Assembly: GCF_963675165.1 (NCBI RefSeq)
Contig: NC_087393.1
Coordinates: 4,407,502-4,471,501, forward strand
From: Halichondria panicea
Lineage: Eukaryota; Porifera; Demospongiae; Suberitida; Halichondriidae
Length of the DNA stretch: 64,000 nucleotides
Direction of reading: 5' to 3'
Part shown: positions 20,960 to 33,900 of the stretch, piece after piece
Numbering within the stretch: the stretch's first letter is position 1
How the letters are laid out: each line of letters begins with the position of its first letter
Program-made: the position numbers and the translations under genes
Notes under the pieces: generated by a model
Seen by the model: the letters and a program-made list of their open reading frames with translations, nothing else
Databases searched by the model: none
Told to the model about the DNA's origin: nothing

Positions 20960-23510
20960 AGAGCAGCCCTTAGCCAGCTGCAGTTATGTCACACATGTAC
21001 AGGATATAGAGTCATGCACAGAACATAATTAGTCATGCACAGCACATGCATAATTGCACATTTGCAACTAAATGTGCAGTATTTACAAAACACACACTGA
21101 TAGTACTAATTATGAAACCGAAGGTACGTATTCATACAAATTGATAAACTGAATCGAAAGGAGGCTATAACTATATGAATCGTTTTTCTTCTATTTACAG
21201 CACCAACTAAAAATGAATAAGATTTTCCAGTGGCGCACAAATAGAAGAAGAAAAAAACTAGTTTGGTGCTTATATTAGTGGGGCTTAGCAATAGAACGTA
21301 GAGTACTAGTAGAGCTGTTTCCACGAGGCTGGCTATCACATGATAGATCAGTCGTACATGTAGCCTCGGTTCAGTAAAGGCCGCGTTATAATAATTAACT
21401 AAGGAAGGCGCCAGCAGAAGTTACTTGACGCTCAATTGTAAAATCTGTTTTGTAGACTTGGTGCTTCTATTAGAGTGGTGCTGTAATTAGAAGAAAGACG
21501 GTATATAGGTCTATAGTGTATTTATACAGCTGTCGATTAAGTTCATACCTCAATGTTCTACTTGGACTGATGTGGCTCATTTCACTCAAACCAACTTGCA
21601 ATTGATTGCCCTCATGATCATGATGTACTCACTTTTATATTCTTTGACGTACAGTTCGATCCTGACTGCATTTGGCAGTAGACAATGACAATAGTCACTG
21701 ACATGCAGGCACATACATGTACATATACATATTGGAGCCAAGCGTGCTACATGCATGATGTACATGCTAGTACGGATTGAGTTTATCCATAATGAATCAT
21801 GCAGGTCCAAAAACAATGTTTATCCATATAAATGTACAAACAATGCATATTAAGTGCAATTCACTTTAATCGCTTGGCACGGAGTGGTTACCTCAATCAG
21901 TCTGTTGACACTCCACACAGGATGTTGGAGCATGCATTGAATAGAGGTGGCTAGTTAGTGATGATATTAATAAGTCATAAGGATATCCTGAGTCCTCCAT
22001 TGCAGAACATGGGGGACATGAATCACCTGACACACTACACCTATATCAGAGGCAGGAGGCTGGAACCACAAGACCTTATAGCTAATTAAGGTCACTAATT
22101 GGATTTCTCCAACTTCTCCAGAGCTTTTTCTATGATGCACTGACAAGCTCACAGGACAGATAAGTGAGTTTTCTCTTGTGACGTGTTCAGATCAGGTCTA
22201 TACTGTTGTACATGTATATAATTATATGGTCATACTCAGTATACTACTATAGTTATATATATCGAAACAATGGGAAAGATCGTCTTAACAAACTGCTTCA
22301 GTATTAATTTTTATGCTTTGACTTCGAACGACAATTTTCTTACCATTTATAGTCAAAACTCTTGAAAGATTATAGAAGGAGTTCTTTCATTTATCGGACC
22401 ATTTTCCTCCACCTTATACATGTTTTTTGTATTTGTCAAAAACGGCCTCAAAAATGACCATCTGAAAGAACTAAACTAGAAAATCAAAACATGCGTGTGT
22501 GGTATTCTTGGATTTGCAATAATTATACAGTTGTACCAATATAGATGTATAGTTGTACATGTACAAGATGTACAGATGTACAGATAGATGTACAATACAG
22601 ATAAGTACAGATATGTACAAGATGTACAGTTGTACCAATATACAGTTGTACCAAGATGTTAATTGCATTGCATTGCAATGCAATTAACATCTTGGTACAA
22701 CTGTATATAGAGTCGTTATAGATACCCAACTGCAAACAATAATTGTTCATCTACTACAGAAGCGCCAGCTAGATAGGCATAAGTTCCTAACTGATACCAA
22801 GGGCGTATCAACCACCGAAGGTGGGCCCTTGCTGATTACTATATATACTAGAAAATTCCATGTAACGCTAGTGTGATTACTCTTCTTTAATTTCTTGTCA
22901 AAAGCTTTGCAATTATAGCTTGAAGCAGAGTCATCTTATCCACAGATAGTGATTGCACTGATGCACTGATGGCACCTGTTGAATGTGTGTGCATGTGTGT
23001 GGGAGAGTTATATGACCATCATCAAATAAAGTATTTCCATACACTGACTAAGGCCAGGAAAAGTAGATTTACTTAGAATATTTCTGCCTTTTCTGTCTAT
23101 AGTTTGGCCACGCCCTCCCCAAACTTTTGCATTGGGGTCGGGTGAACTTGCAGTCAACAGTTCGTGCCGACACCCCTTGAGGTGTGATACGCATAGTGCA
23201 TGTGGGCTGCCACGTGGGGAGGATGGTCACGCCTATCTTAAGACTGAGCTCCAAGAACTATAGATACACTGTAGAGCATGCTATATAGGAGTCTACTAGA
23301 ATTGGGGCTATAGTGCCCTAGAGTTCCTGGACAGCTGAAAAAAGTCCTAAAGCCGGACCGGAGTTAATCAATCTAGACACATACAAACAATAAGTTTAAA
23401 AGTCTTATATTTGCAACAATTATGAGTCTATACGTATTACTGCTCATATTTATTCTCGGAGTCAGAACACAATCACTGTTCGACTACTTAAAAACAAGAT
23501 ATAACTTTGT
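20960..23510. other. Gene-free intergenic DNA with one strong hairpin
   Basis: No gene is supported. The region includes TGTACA-rich DNA at 22.53-22.65 kb and a perfect 33-bp-arm palindrome at 22638-22708. The rest is AT-rich and without recognisable elements. Confidence 0.5.
22638..22708. repeat. Perfect 33-bp inverted repeat with 5-base loop
   Basis: Arms 22638-22670 and 22676-22708 are exact complements (left arm starts ATATACAGTTGTACCAAGAT), separated by CATTG. No target duplication or coding capacity is evident. Confidence 0.85.
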
Positions 23511-23514
23511 GACT

Positions 23515-25434
23515 TCAGATAGATTCCCGGATGGCGACTGGGGTAGCTGTAATGAATAAATGCATGTGTCAGGGACCAACAACTTTTGTGGGAGAACGAA
23601 TTCAACTCCATGGTAGTAACCTGATCTAATGGCTTCCAATTAACACAATTACTAGAATTCTAAGTGATCACTGTTCGACTGCTTAAAAACAAGATACAAC
23701 TTTATATGACTTCAGATAGATTTCCATGGTAGTAACCTGATCCAATTAACACAATTATTAAGTAATCAGCATGTCTCACTACAGACTTACTTGGCTTTTG
23801 CTTGATCAAAGCAGTCATCTGGTGTGCCCAGTAAATCTTCTTCACTTGAACAACTGAAAACCTATTTTCACCAGAGATAGACTCAATGAATTAAGTTTGC
23901 TAATATCACATGATTCCATTACTTACTCAAACGGAATGCTTCCCACTCCCGGTTTAGGCGCAGTCCACTCAAAAGTTACAGCTACCTTTTCCACAGCAGA
24001 TTTGTGTGTGATCCCATCCTATAATTATATACACAAACAATAAAAGCATGCATGCATGGTACATGCAGTCATGCAGTGATTTTCAAGTATAGGTGAACAA
24101 AGTTGATTGTTGAAGTGACAGGCACTGCAGTACAGCCACCTAGATCTAGACTCAGTTTGTGGTTTGGTTTAGTGCATGGTCTGAGTATTGAGTACTAAAT
24201 TCAACATTCAACTTTGAATGATACTCATGCACCTGCATCTCAGATCTCAGATTGGTGGGTACACATGAGTGCATATTCCAGTGGTCATTAGCTATTTCTA
24301 TGGAATATGCACTCTATTCCAGTGGTCAATTAGCTCACACATGTACAGCTGGATTGGAAGTTATAACCAATGGATTAGGTTACTCACGGAAATTCAATAT
24401 AGCTGTACTTAATAGCATGGTATTCATGCAAGATAATAAACTAACCCTTGAATAAAACAATTTGGGATCAATATGAAGTTGTATGGGGCTTTTCCAAGTA
24501 ACTTTTGTGGGTGGAAGCACTGTATTTTGTAACCAAGAGACTGAGGTATGCAATATACAGTGCAGAGTTAGTGGCGTAGGCAGAGGGGTGGGGGGCTGAG
24601 ACAAGGCTAGAGCCCCCCTCCCTTTTGTGCTCTATCGAGTTGATTTTAGCTTGAATCACAGTGATCTGTCAATCTATTCTGCAATACCGCACGCATAGTT
24701 ACTAGAATGATGTCATTCAATTGAAATGTGGGCAGGGCCATCTGATGCGCATGCTAACTGCTGAGGAAAAGTGATGACCTTTTTTTTAGATGAAATTCAA
24801 TCAAATTCAGTGCCTACGCTTAATCAGTTTGAGCATTCCCTTCTCAAAATACTGGCTATGCCACTGAGAGTGTGTTTTATATATATACACGTAGTAATTG
24901 ACAGCCATTAAACACAGCGGAGTAGGTATTTACTGTGTAAATAGTAAGACCGTGTACATTGTACTTACGGTAGGGACAGAGCAACTGCTGAGTCTGCTCA
25001 CTGAGTCTCCTGGTATCACGCTGAATTTCCCAGCCGCCGCTGTTTTACCATTGGCTGTCATCGCTCGAGCCTCCACAAAGAACCCTTTGAAAGGATGCTG
25101 GTCCACTCCAAGCAGAGTCACTGTGTGGCAAAAACATCAGTCAGTTGAAATGTATCTATGGTGGACTTATATGGCCTCGCTATTCTGGTTTCACTTGTAC
25201 TCTATACTTACATCGATAAGTTTTTCCAGGTTCGTAATGGTAGCCACCTTTGCCATCAGTGAAGGTTTCAATGTCAAGGACATAAGGACTTTGTATTGTT
25301 TGGAGACCTGCTTCATGCTTTATGGGGTTTGGAGCGAGAGTGTTGCATGTTCCTTCTGGAGCACCAGTAGAGTAACACTCCACCAAGAGTACCATGGAGC
25401 ACAACAGCAAGGAGGTACAGACCAGCAGCTTCAT
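23515..25434 (-). CDS. Reeler-domain secreted protein, copy D
   Basis: The exons are 25212-25434, 24969-25120, 23927-24018 and about 23792-23861, with the same phases as the other Reeler genes. A weak final exon at 23515-23546 fits phase and ends IRESI then stop. The signal peptide (MKLLVCTSLLLCSMVLLVEC) is followed by the Reeler pattern GAP, HYEPGKTYR, FKGFFVEARAM and the VKKIYWAH block. No C-terminal hydrophobic exon was found, so this copy may be fully secreted. The sequence is clearly more diverged than copies A-C. The intron between exons 2 and 3 contains a 298-bp hAT-like MITE. Confidence 0.72.
24569..24866. mobile_element. 298-bp hAT-like MITE, duplication AGAGT
   Basis: The left end TAGTGGCGTAGGCAG and right end GGCTATGCCACTG are flanked by AGAGT (564-568 and 867-871 of the 24 kb block). 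The internal sequence matches the element at 49810-50096, so both belong to one subfamily. It lies in an intron of Reeler copy D. Confidence 0.75.
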
Positions 25435-25988
25435 GGTCACAGATACTCAGCTATATTTTAAATGTAGCAGCTATCAGTATGGTTTTGGTTTCTCAGTATG
25501 CTGGTGTGAAAAACTTGCCTGTGTGCGCATGCGCAACAATTACACAGCTTTCCAATTAGTATCATGGATTAGCCGCCCTCCTAAACTGATGTCACAGCAA
25601 CTTGATTGCCAGTTTCCAGCTTGTTAATCCCCTTGTTTACTAGCATTAACAAGGGCTTGCCAAGCTTGCCAAGCAGGCATATTCACACAGAATACTACTT
25701 GTTTGTGAACTATAGTTACCAGGGAATAGCCAAGTCAACACTCACAAAGTTGGTAATGCCTTGTAAACTAATGGAATAGTTACCAGAGAATAGCCAAGTC
25801 CATTCACAAACTTGGTAATGCCTTGTAAACTACTACATTCACAAACTTGGTAATGCCTTGTTAATTAACTATACCTCTTATAATTAGAAACAATACTTTG
25901 AATTGATAATTAGCAAGCATGACGTACATCGCACAAAAGATCAATGGGAGAATAAATAAGTGAAATGTTACATGGATTGATAAGAGGT

Positions 25989-28237
25989 CTAAAGTTCGAA
26001 TGTTTCTTCAGAATCAGATTGACCTAAAGAAAAGAAAAGCATAATCATAGTAATGCAATGGGTATACATGCATGCTTACATACACAGTCATGCTTACATA
26101 ATTATGAGAGCACCGGGGGGGGGGGGAGGTGAAGTTTCCAGCAGGATTATTAAGTTACATGCAGGGAATGGTGAAGAGACCAACCCATGTAAGTTGAGAT
26201 TGAGTTACCCATTGTGTATTAACTGTGTCCCTATAGATACAAGTCACGTCATCAAGCTGAAGTCTTTGGTAGAGGCAATCTGGCAGGCATCGATATACAT
26301 CTCACCTCTATCGACCATGATTGTTGCTAAATTGGATTAATGGCGGCAAGCTAACGAAACGTTACAGTGTGCAATTTACTGCGTATGCGCAACCGACCGA
26401 GGCGTGATTCTCGTTACAGCGTAACAGGTGTTCTAGCTAACTACTCATGAACAGATTGCCTGCCATAAACAATTTCTTTGCATGTACTTACTCATGATAG
26501 CCCATTTGGGTGGAACATGACTTGTGGAAGGTTCGCCAAGCTTTCTTGACTTTTTAGCCATTACTGCACCATCATCTTTTTTAATCTTTGTCTCATAACG
26601 GCTGTCCAATTCCATCATATACTCATTGAGCTCTATATAGAAAGGTGAAAGTACGGTTATTATTATTGCATGGGCATACTTTGTGATCGCCACTGAAGTT
26701 TATGCTCCACTATTACAGATTTGTCTTCCCCATCGTCAGACTCCTCAGTTATGTACAGCATATTCAATTGGCTCCAATATTTACTCTCTGTTGGTTTCAC
26801 ACACATTCCACGATTCTGAAATTTCTAAAAAAGAAAGGCACAAAGGTAATGATAGTCCTCTCACTACATCCACACATCCATCACAGTGGATCTTCAGTGA
26901 AACTATTAATTTTATGCACTCACCATGAGGCGTCTTGCCCTGTACCGGCTATTTCTGCTTTTGTTTTCAATAAGCTCCTCACTGTTTTCCTTCTGGTCAA
27001 CTGCCCACTGCCTTCTAATCTGTTCGTACTTTTTTTTGATCGGTATCTTTTCCTTTACATACAGATATGCTCAATTGATTTCTTAGACGATATTTCCTGA
27101 ATAAATAAAGAGACAGTTATATACTTATAAATATTAGGCATATACACACATGAATACACATGACGTGATAATAGTACATACATACAACTCTGCCTACAGA
27201 GACAGCACCAGTCAGAGTACACACACACACACATACACAACTCTGCCTACAAGACCCAGTGACAGGTCGCCGGTCAGAGTACACACACACACACATACAC
27301 AACTCTGCCTACAAGACCCAGTGACAGGTCGCCGGTCAGAGTACACACACACACACACAACTCTGCCTACAAGACCCAGTGACAGGTCGCCGGTCAGAGT
27401 ACACACACACACACACACAATTCTGCCTACAAGACCCAGTGACAGGTCGCCGGTCAGAGTACACACACACACACACAACTCTGCCTACAAGACCCAGTGA
27501 CAGGTCGCCGGTCAGAGCACACACACACACACACAACTCTGCCTACAAGACCCAGTGACAGGTCGCCGGTCAGAGCACACACACACACACACAACTCTGC
27601 CTACAAGACCCAGTGACAGGTCGCCGGTCAGAGCACACACACACACACACAACTCTGCCTACAAGACCCAGTGACAGGTCGCCGGTCAGAGCACACACAC
27701 ACACACACAACTCTGCCTACAAGACCCAGTGACAGGTCGCCGGTCAGAGCACACACACACACACAACTCTGCCTACAAGACCCAGTGACAGGTCGCCGGT
27801 CAGAGCACACACACACACACACAACTCTGCCTACAAGACCCAGTGACAGGTCGCCGGTCAGAGCACACACACACACACACAACTCTGCCTACAAGACCCA
27901 GTGACAGGTCGCCGGTCAGAGCACACACACACACACACACAACTCTGCCTACAAGACCCAGTGACAGGTCGCCGGTCAGAGCACACACACACATTATAAG
28001 CAGAACTATTTACAGTCATCTATCTCCACTTACAGATGATGGAGTTGGGAAATTGAGCACTCGCCTTGCAGACAATTGCTGAGGAGGAGTTGACTTCAAC
28101 CATGTTTTAACCTGTTGGTTTTATAGTATAATTATGACCCGATTCAGACCGTATTTATTCAATATAAATAATTATGTTGAGAGTAACAAACCTTAGAAAC
28201 ACTATCGACATCCCCTCCACCTCCAGGGTTGATTCTT
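25989..28237 (-). CDS. Unassigned multi-exon gene with charged, coil-like C-terminus (5' end not found)
   Basis: Six exons join in frame: 28192-28237, 28034-28111, 26924-27046, 26680-26824, 26492-26632 and 25989-26023. The readable product runs from INPGGGGDVDSV through VKTWLKSTPPQQLSARRVLN and a basic block (RRQWAVDQKENSEEL, SRYRARRLM). An acidic stretch with YITEESDDGEDK follows, then LQWRSQKLNEYMMELDSRYE, and a short tail ending SDSEETFEL. I do not recognise a named family. The first exon is undefined: the 28192 exon begins with one split base, and the upstream DNA before the next gene is short. The acceptor at 27046/27047 is purine-rich and weak. The 60-bp minisatellite lies in the intron at 27047-28033. 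Confidence 0.5.
27187..27992. repeat. Minisatellite, about 13 full units of 57-61 bp
   Basis: Each unit consists of ACTCTGCCTACAAGACCCAG, TGACAGGTCGCCGGTCAGAG and a variable (AC)n tail. The first unit, at 27187, is diverged. T/C variation just before the (AC)n tract distinguishes the first few units from the later ones. Open frames across it are artefacts of the repeat. Confidence 0.9.
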
Positions 28238-28839
28238 CTAAATGACGCCTAATATCACCCTCAGTCAACCCTAGTGAGTATCTTCCATTGATCGGCCTCC
28301 TCCAAGATATTGTAGTTTCTAGCAAGTGATGTTAGTAGATTTATTATAGTAGTTGTCAGTATAGATTCTTCTGGGGCATAGAGAATCAGTTTTAGTCCAC
28401 CGTTAATATTTAGCACACTGGGACTGAGCCACGTGCATTTGTGTAGTTGGGCGGAGACAACAGTGGTTAGGCTCCACCCAATCATTGACACTTGTAGTTG
28501 TGTGGGCGGGGCCTGCATTTGCAAGCTTGGCAACCTTGGGCAACTAAGTAATCCTGTCCAACGTTTGGCAACTGCACGTTTTCGTGTCGTACTCAAGAAT
28601 GGACAACCCTACGTACAGATCACTTGAAAACTATTGGTATACTAACCATACTACAATATTGCAAACGTTTGAAAACTACTGTGAACAGTGCTGTGTGTGC
28701 GGCTAATTCATGAGACTGCTCTCAAATAATTATGAGTTTCATTGTCATGTGCAAACACATTGAAATTTCCAAAGCACAGTCAATACTGCATGTACACACA
28801 ATAGCACTTGCACACATAGTTGATTGTAAAACTGTTCAA

Positions 28840-30029
28840 TTAAAAAGACACTTTCAGAGCTGTCAGGATAGCAGTGCTGAGAAGAGCCCACACTCCCAGA
28901 CCTATAGGTGTGTGTAAAAATGTGTATACAAGTAAATGAGTTTAGACCCAGAGAATCATTGGAATAAAAATAGTGTACATATACAGTCAAACAAGAAGAC
29001 GTACTTGTAACGGAGCCAGCTCCACCCGTACTAGCTCCAGGGCACGTCAGTGGGACTGTGGGGATGAACACACAATTAAATGTGGAGACAAATATGATAT
29101 TGCTAATTCAAAAAAACAACATGCGATCGCATATGAATTCCTGTACACACATTACACAATATAGCACTACATGTACAACCGTAATTATATAACAGCTGTC
29201 CGACTGCATGCACGAGTGGAGACTAGTATTCTACTTACTCTCTGAAATCAGATCAGTGGTTTCAGCGACCCAGTATGTAGCGAACCGCTGCACCGTCGTA
29301 AACCTGTAAGAATAGTGTGTTTCAAATATGTGGCGACATGCATACATCGTATTATACGCCATCACTTTTCAGAAATTTAGTACAATAAAAACAGAGCACA
29401 AAACTGTGCACAATTTTTACCAGAATCTGATTGGTCCCGTCATAATAGTAGTGGGAGCACGCCAGGTGAAGGTCACATACGCCAGATCAACCCTCAATGT
29501 TGTATTACCAGGTTGAACGTGTGTGACAGCGATCTCAGGTGGCTCGCAGCTGCTCAGACGACTGTTGGGTTGATCAGCGGAGGGATCGAGAAAAGCTCCG
29601 ACAGGGTTGCCATCCATGTCCCTAGCTTGAATGAGGAAGCCACGGAAGGTGGTGTTAGCACTGGTAGTTCTAGCTCGGAGGGTGACTACAGAGAGAGAGA
29701 GAGTGGGGGGTAGTCAAGAGGCAAACATTTAATTTCAAATACGATCAGCGTATTATAATGCTAAAATTCATGCCTTGCAAACAAATCTTAACAAAAAACT
29801 TAAAAAACATACTTGTGTAGTATGCTCCAGGTAGGTAGGCCATAGGCATGCCTCCGTACGAGTTCATGAAGGCAGAGATATCAATCTCATAGGGGCCCGG
29901 GTTCGATTGAGCCCCCGCTGGATGCCCGGGAGTGAGGTTCACACAAGTAGAGGTTGGGGCCCCTCCAGGGAGAGCATAACTACTTGCAGCACACGCCAGG
30001 ACAAGTACAAGTATAGAAATAGCTCCCAT
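28840..30029 (-). CDS. Reeler-domain membrane-tethered protein, copy E (219 aa)
   Basis: The exons are 29813-30029, 29421-29685, 29239-29303, 29005-29055 and 28840-28901, all in phase. The signal peptide (MGAISILVLVLACAASSYAL) precedes the Reeler pattern GGAPTSTCVNLTPGH, PYEIDI, YLPGAYYT and FRGFLIQARDMDGNPVG. After LSSCEPP come VTFTWRAP and RFATYWV. A short Gly/Ser/Thr linker leads to a C-terminal helix (LGVWALLSTAILTALKVSF, stop). Two exons that are separate in copies A-D are fused here (29421-29685), so intron positions have changed. It is the most diverged member of the array. Confidence 0.85.
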
Positions 30030-30135
30030 TTTGCGAAAACACTTTAAGACTGATAGGTTTGTAGAAAGTATGAAGCAGCTGAATGATTGTTCAGAGCAAG
30101 CACTTTAATGATGATGAAGTGATTCTACATGGCTG

Positions 30136-30145
30136 TTTTTATATC
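30136..30145 (-). promoter_or_regulatory. TATA box of Reeler copy E
   Basis: The minus strand reads GATATAAAAA about 107 bases before the start codon at 30029, preceded by CCTGGGCCAGG. The spacing suits a start near 30105 with a short leader. Confidence 0.5.
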
Positions 30146-30251
30146 CCTGGCCCAGGTCCCAAATACAGTCACAAAACATAGCCAGAAAACAAGCCACCAC
30201 ACATAAAACTTCATATACCTACTGACAACAGAAGGATGTCCAAAAATTAGA

Positions 30252-30710
30252 ATTTGTGGTTTTTCTCATGTAAACATTTGTCGAATAAGACTTATCGTCT
30301 AGTATTTTTCAAGGACAAATGGTCACACACTTGGAAGGACTGAGCCAAGTGTGTGACTACTTGCCCTTACAAGTACACGTCTTCTATGACAATTGTTTAC
30401 ATGAGAAAACCACAAATACATGTATAGGATGTACGTGGTATCTTGAGTGGGAGATCAAAACATACATGTACAAATGTACCTAAAATTAGCATTTTGGAAT
30501 ACCAGTATCAATCAGGCGTGCAAGCACTTAATGTCCACTTCACTTAAGTATAAAGGAAATAGATTGATACTTAGCAGGCCGTATAGCGGGTAATTTTCGT
30601 TAGTGCAAATTTTCGTATAAATTACCCTTTTAAAATATTCGTACAGCTCAGGATAGTGACTATTGCAGAATTAATTTCATATGATACTCGAAAAAATAAC
30701 CCGCTATATG
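30252..30710. mobile_element. Two MITEs between Reeler copy E and CEP112
   Basis: At 30252-30417, ATTTGTGGTTTTTCTCATGT and its complement form the ends. At about 30581-30710 a TATAGCGGGTAATTTTCG-family copy ends in AACCCGCTATATG. Nothing else is recognised in the 0.9-kb intergenic gap. Confidence 0.6.
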
Positions 30711-30938
30711 TTAAGTTTAATAAAGAGATATACCATTCATTTTAATAGCCTGGCTAGTTCTATCATGAATTAGCAAATACATGTACGGTACACGTACCAC
30801 ACACAATGTTTCCAACTTTCATTGGGACTTCATTTAACAAACCAACCACAGTGTTAACGTCAACAAGTTAATCAAGTTTACAGGGTTTGAAATGAAAAAT
30901 GAGTGAAAAAGTTGTATTTATCACAAATTAATGAAGCT

Positions 30939-33900
30939 TTAAAATGGACTAAGTGTTTTTGTGGGTGATAGTTTGTGTGCAGAGTAGCGCTGGTTCAACT
31001 CATCTTGCAAGACCCCGGCTCTCTGTTGCAGAATACTGATCTGGGTTCTCAAGCTCTTGATGGTGTCTTCATATTCCTACAGGGGTAGAAATGAAATTAC
31101 AATAGTGCATCAATTGTAACCGCCGCAAGTAATACATGTAAAGCTCTCTAGCCACAAAATTGTCATTCTGAGAGCATACATACATGTACTAAGGGAATTA
31201 ATCAAGGATGTGAGCTTTCCCATACCACACACTATAGGAATCACTTGGCAGAGGATGCCACTACCTCCCTAACCTTGACCACACGGAGTCATGCATGGGG
31301 CCTCTAATGGCAAACAGTGTGTGACATTCTCTGGCACCTCTCACGCACAACACACCTGTTTCACAGCCAATGGTAACATGCCCCTCAGCTTCTCCTCATA
31401 GGAACGCTTCAACTGAGACAGCTGCAGTGTACAAAACGGGTCGTGAAATTCGATACATATTATGTAAGTGTAAAACACGAATAGAAGAAAAGCACTCTAG
31501 CATAGCAGAGATTATTCGAGCATGTACATGTACATGTAAGTAGAGTAGGAATGTATCCATCAATTATCAACTGAAAAGCATGCAGATTACAGGCTACACT
31601 TGACTTCTCTAGGTAAAGGAGGTGACAAACATTTGAGTTGTGCTCAGCCAGCTGGTGTTTGCTCCTCTCCTGGTGCTGTGACACAGTGAGGTGGGCTGCC
31701 TCAGCCTCCTCCGTCAAACTCTGGGAGGGTAGCCAACATAGAGTGCAGTTAAATTAACCGTTATTTTATTATAGTTAAGTTTCTACAAGCAACAAAAGGC
31801 AAAAGGAGGAGCTTTGCAACTGCTTGGACATACTACAGAGGAGTCTCAACAAACATGGCTGACGGCTGACAGACAACAGTCAGAAACACATCTAGTGAAC
31901 ATGGGGACCTACTATTATACACATGCAGCAATGACATTCATACATGCAATAATTATTGTGACTGTCACAGTTGGTGACAATGATATCAATGATCATACAG
32001 ACCACATGCACTGGTTGGTTCCAACTACTAGTGTCTACCACTCCCTGGCTAAACAGGGACTCACCTGTCGAATGGAGTCATGGTGTTGTTTCATGCCGTC
32101 CATTTCCTCACCGTTACGGTGCATCAACTCTCTCATGTGATCCTCATGTGAGCTCTGCTGTCTGCAGGGGAAAACAGAATCAAATGCATTTCTCTCCACA
32201 CATGAATAATGTTTGAGAAAATTGCTAAAAAAACAAAATACGTGTGTATATTTACATATTTGAGAGAAAGGAGAAAGAAAAAAAAACGCTCGAAAGGTGG
32301 AATTGAACCACTGTGACGTCAATCACCTACAGGTCTGAAGCCTGCACCCCACACCAGTGAGGGTCATTCAAGCAATGGAATAATACCCAACATTTGCTAT
32401 TTAAACTACACATGAGCTATACATTAACAAAAAAGATGCACCATCTCAGGTATGAGACAACTTTATTTGCAGTGCATACAATCAGGAGTACATCTCATGA
32501 TACCTGATAATATAATTCCATTTTAGGAAATTTGACTCACTTTTTCATGTTTTCCTCTAGAAACTGGACCTGCGCTTTCAGTGATGTCATAGTCTGAAGT
32601 AGTAAACACAACACAGCATTCAACACACAGACATTAAGTATACAGGCATACACTATAGTTTTATGACTACACCAGAGGAGGTATGACATCAACGAGCCCC
32701 ACACATTCCCCAGGTCAAAGTTCAATTGCGTGTTACCAGAACTCTTGGCGCCTACTGTTTTTTCGTGCACAGTTTGATCTAAGTTATATTAGCTTAATCA
32801 ACCATCGTTTCTGCTTCAGAATCTTCAGGAGGGATGCCTGGAGTTGCCATGAGTATCACTTTGTTTAATGTGGTATTGAACATTGACAGGATATATATAA
32901 TAAGGAATGTGGTGAATCAAACACTTCCTGCAACTCGCAGGTGTCGTACATGTACGTCTTCTGGACTACTACATGTACATTACACGACAGGGAGTGCAAT
33001 CATATGGTACTAATGCAAGTACAAGATCAACCTACTACAAATATTGTATAGCGCTAAATTTCGTGGGTTAGCAATCCTTATACGAAAATTGTAGAATTAT
33101 CTGCTATAACGTGCAAAGATTAGAGGCGTGGCTTCCGGTAAGCAGCCATTCCACAAAATTTAAGCGCCTCGAAAATTTCGCGCTATACGGTACATTACAG
33201 GACAGGCAGTGCAATCACCTATCTACACAAGTACAAGCACAAGATCACCTACTACAATGTATGTGTACGCCTGTATGTGTACGTGTACATTACAGGCAGT
33301 ACAACAAGTACAATACAAGCACCCCTTACACACCCACCTTAACTGTCTCTCAGTGAGTACTATACAAGCACCCCCTCCCCCCCACACACCTTGGTTGACT
33401 GGCTGTCTCTTAGTGAGTACTATACAAGCACCCCCCTCCCCCCACACACATTGGTTGACTGGCTGTCTCTTAGTGAGTACTATACAAGCACCCCCCTCCC
33501 CCCACACACATTGGTTGACTGGCTGTCTCTTAGTGAGTACTATACAAGCACCCCCCTCCCCCCACACACCTTGGTTGACTGGCTGTCTCTTAGTGAGTAC
33601 TATACAAGCACCCACCTCCCCCACACACACACCTTGGTTGACTGACTGTCTCTTAGTGAGTACTGGTGCTCTACCTGCCGATGCTGGTGGTCGTGCTACA
33701 AAGTAGATAAAGAACAGCTTGAGAACAGTGGTGCAAGGTACAATGTAGGCCCACAACAGACTACACTGGTGGAACAATGTACAAGATGGGTACTGTGGGA
33801 TAGCCTTACTTTTTCAGTCAGGGATTTTATCTCTCGTTTATGCTCCTCCCTGACTCTTGCAAGTTGTGTTTTGAGCTTGCCAATCTGGGGAAGCAAGAGT

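Noticed and set aside
27187-27992. CRISPR-like regular repeat array
   Set aside because: Units are contiguous with no unique spacers and the genome is eukaryotic; it is a minisatellite.
27150-28082. Open frames rich in HTHT and CVCV repeats
   Set aside because: Products of the (AC)n-containing minisatellite on both strands; no splice or domain support.
28261-28596. Long minus-strand open frame proposed as a protein of about 110 residues
   Set aside because: It lacks an ATG start, has no recognisable domain, and another frame supplies the exon that fits the neighbouring gene.
33209-33777. Open frames on both strands over the 60-bp repeats
   Set aside because: The 60-bp unit is divisible by three, so frames stay open by repetition; only the 33633-33695 exon has phase support.
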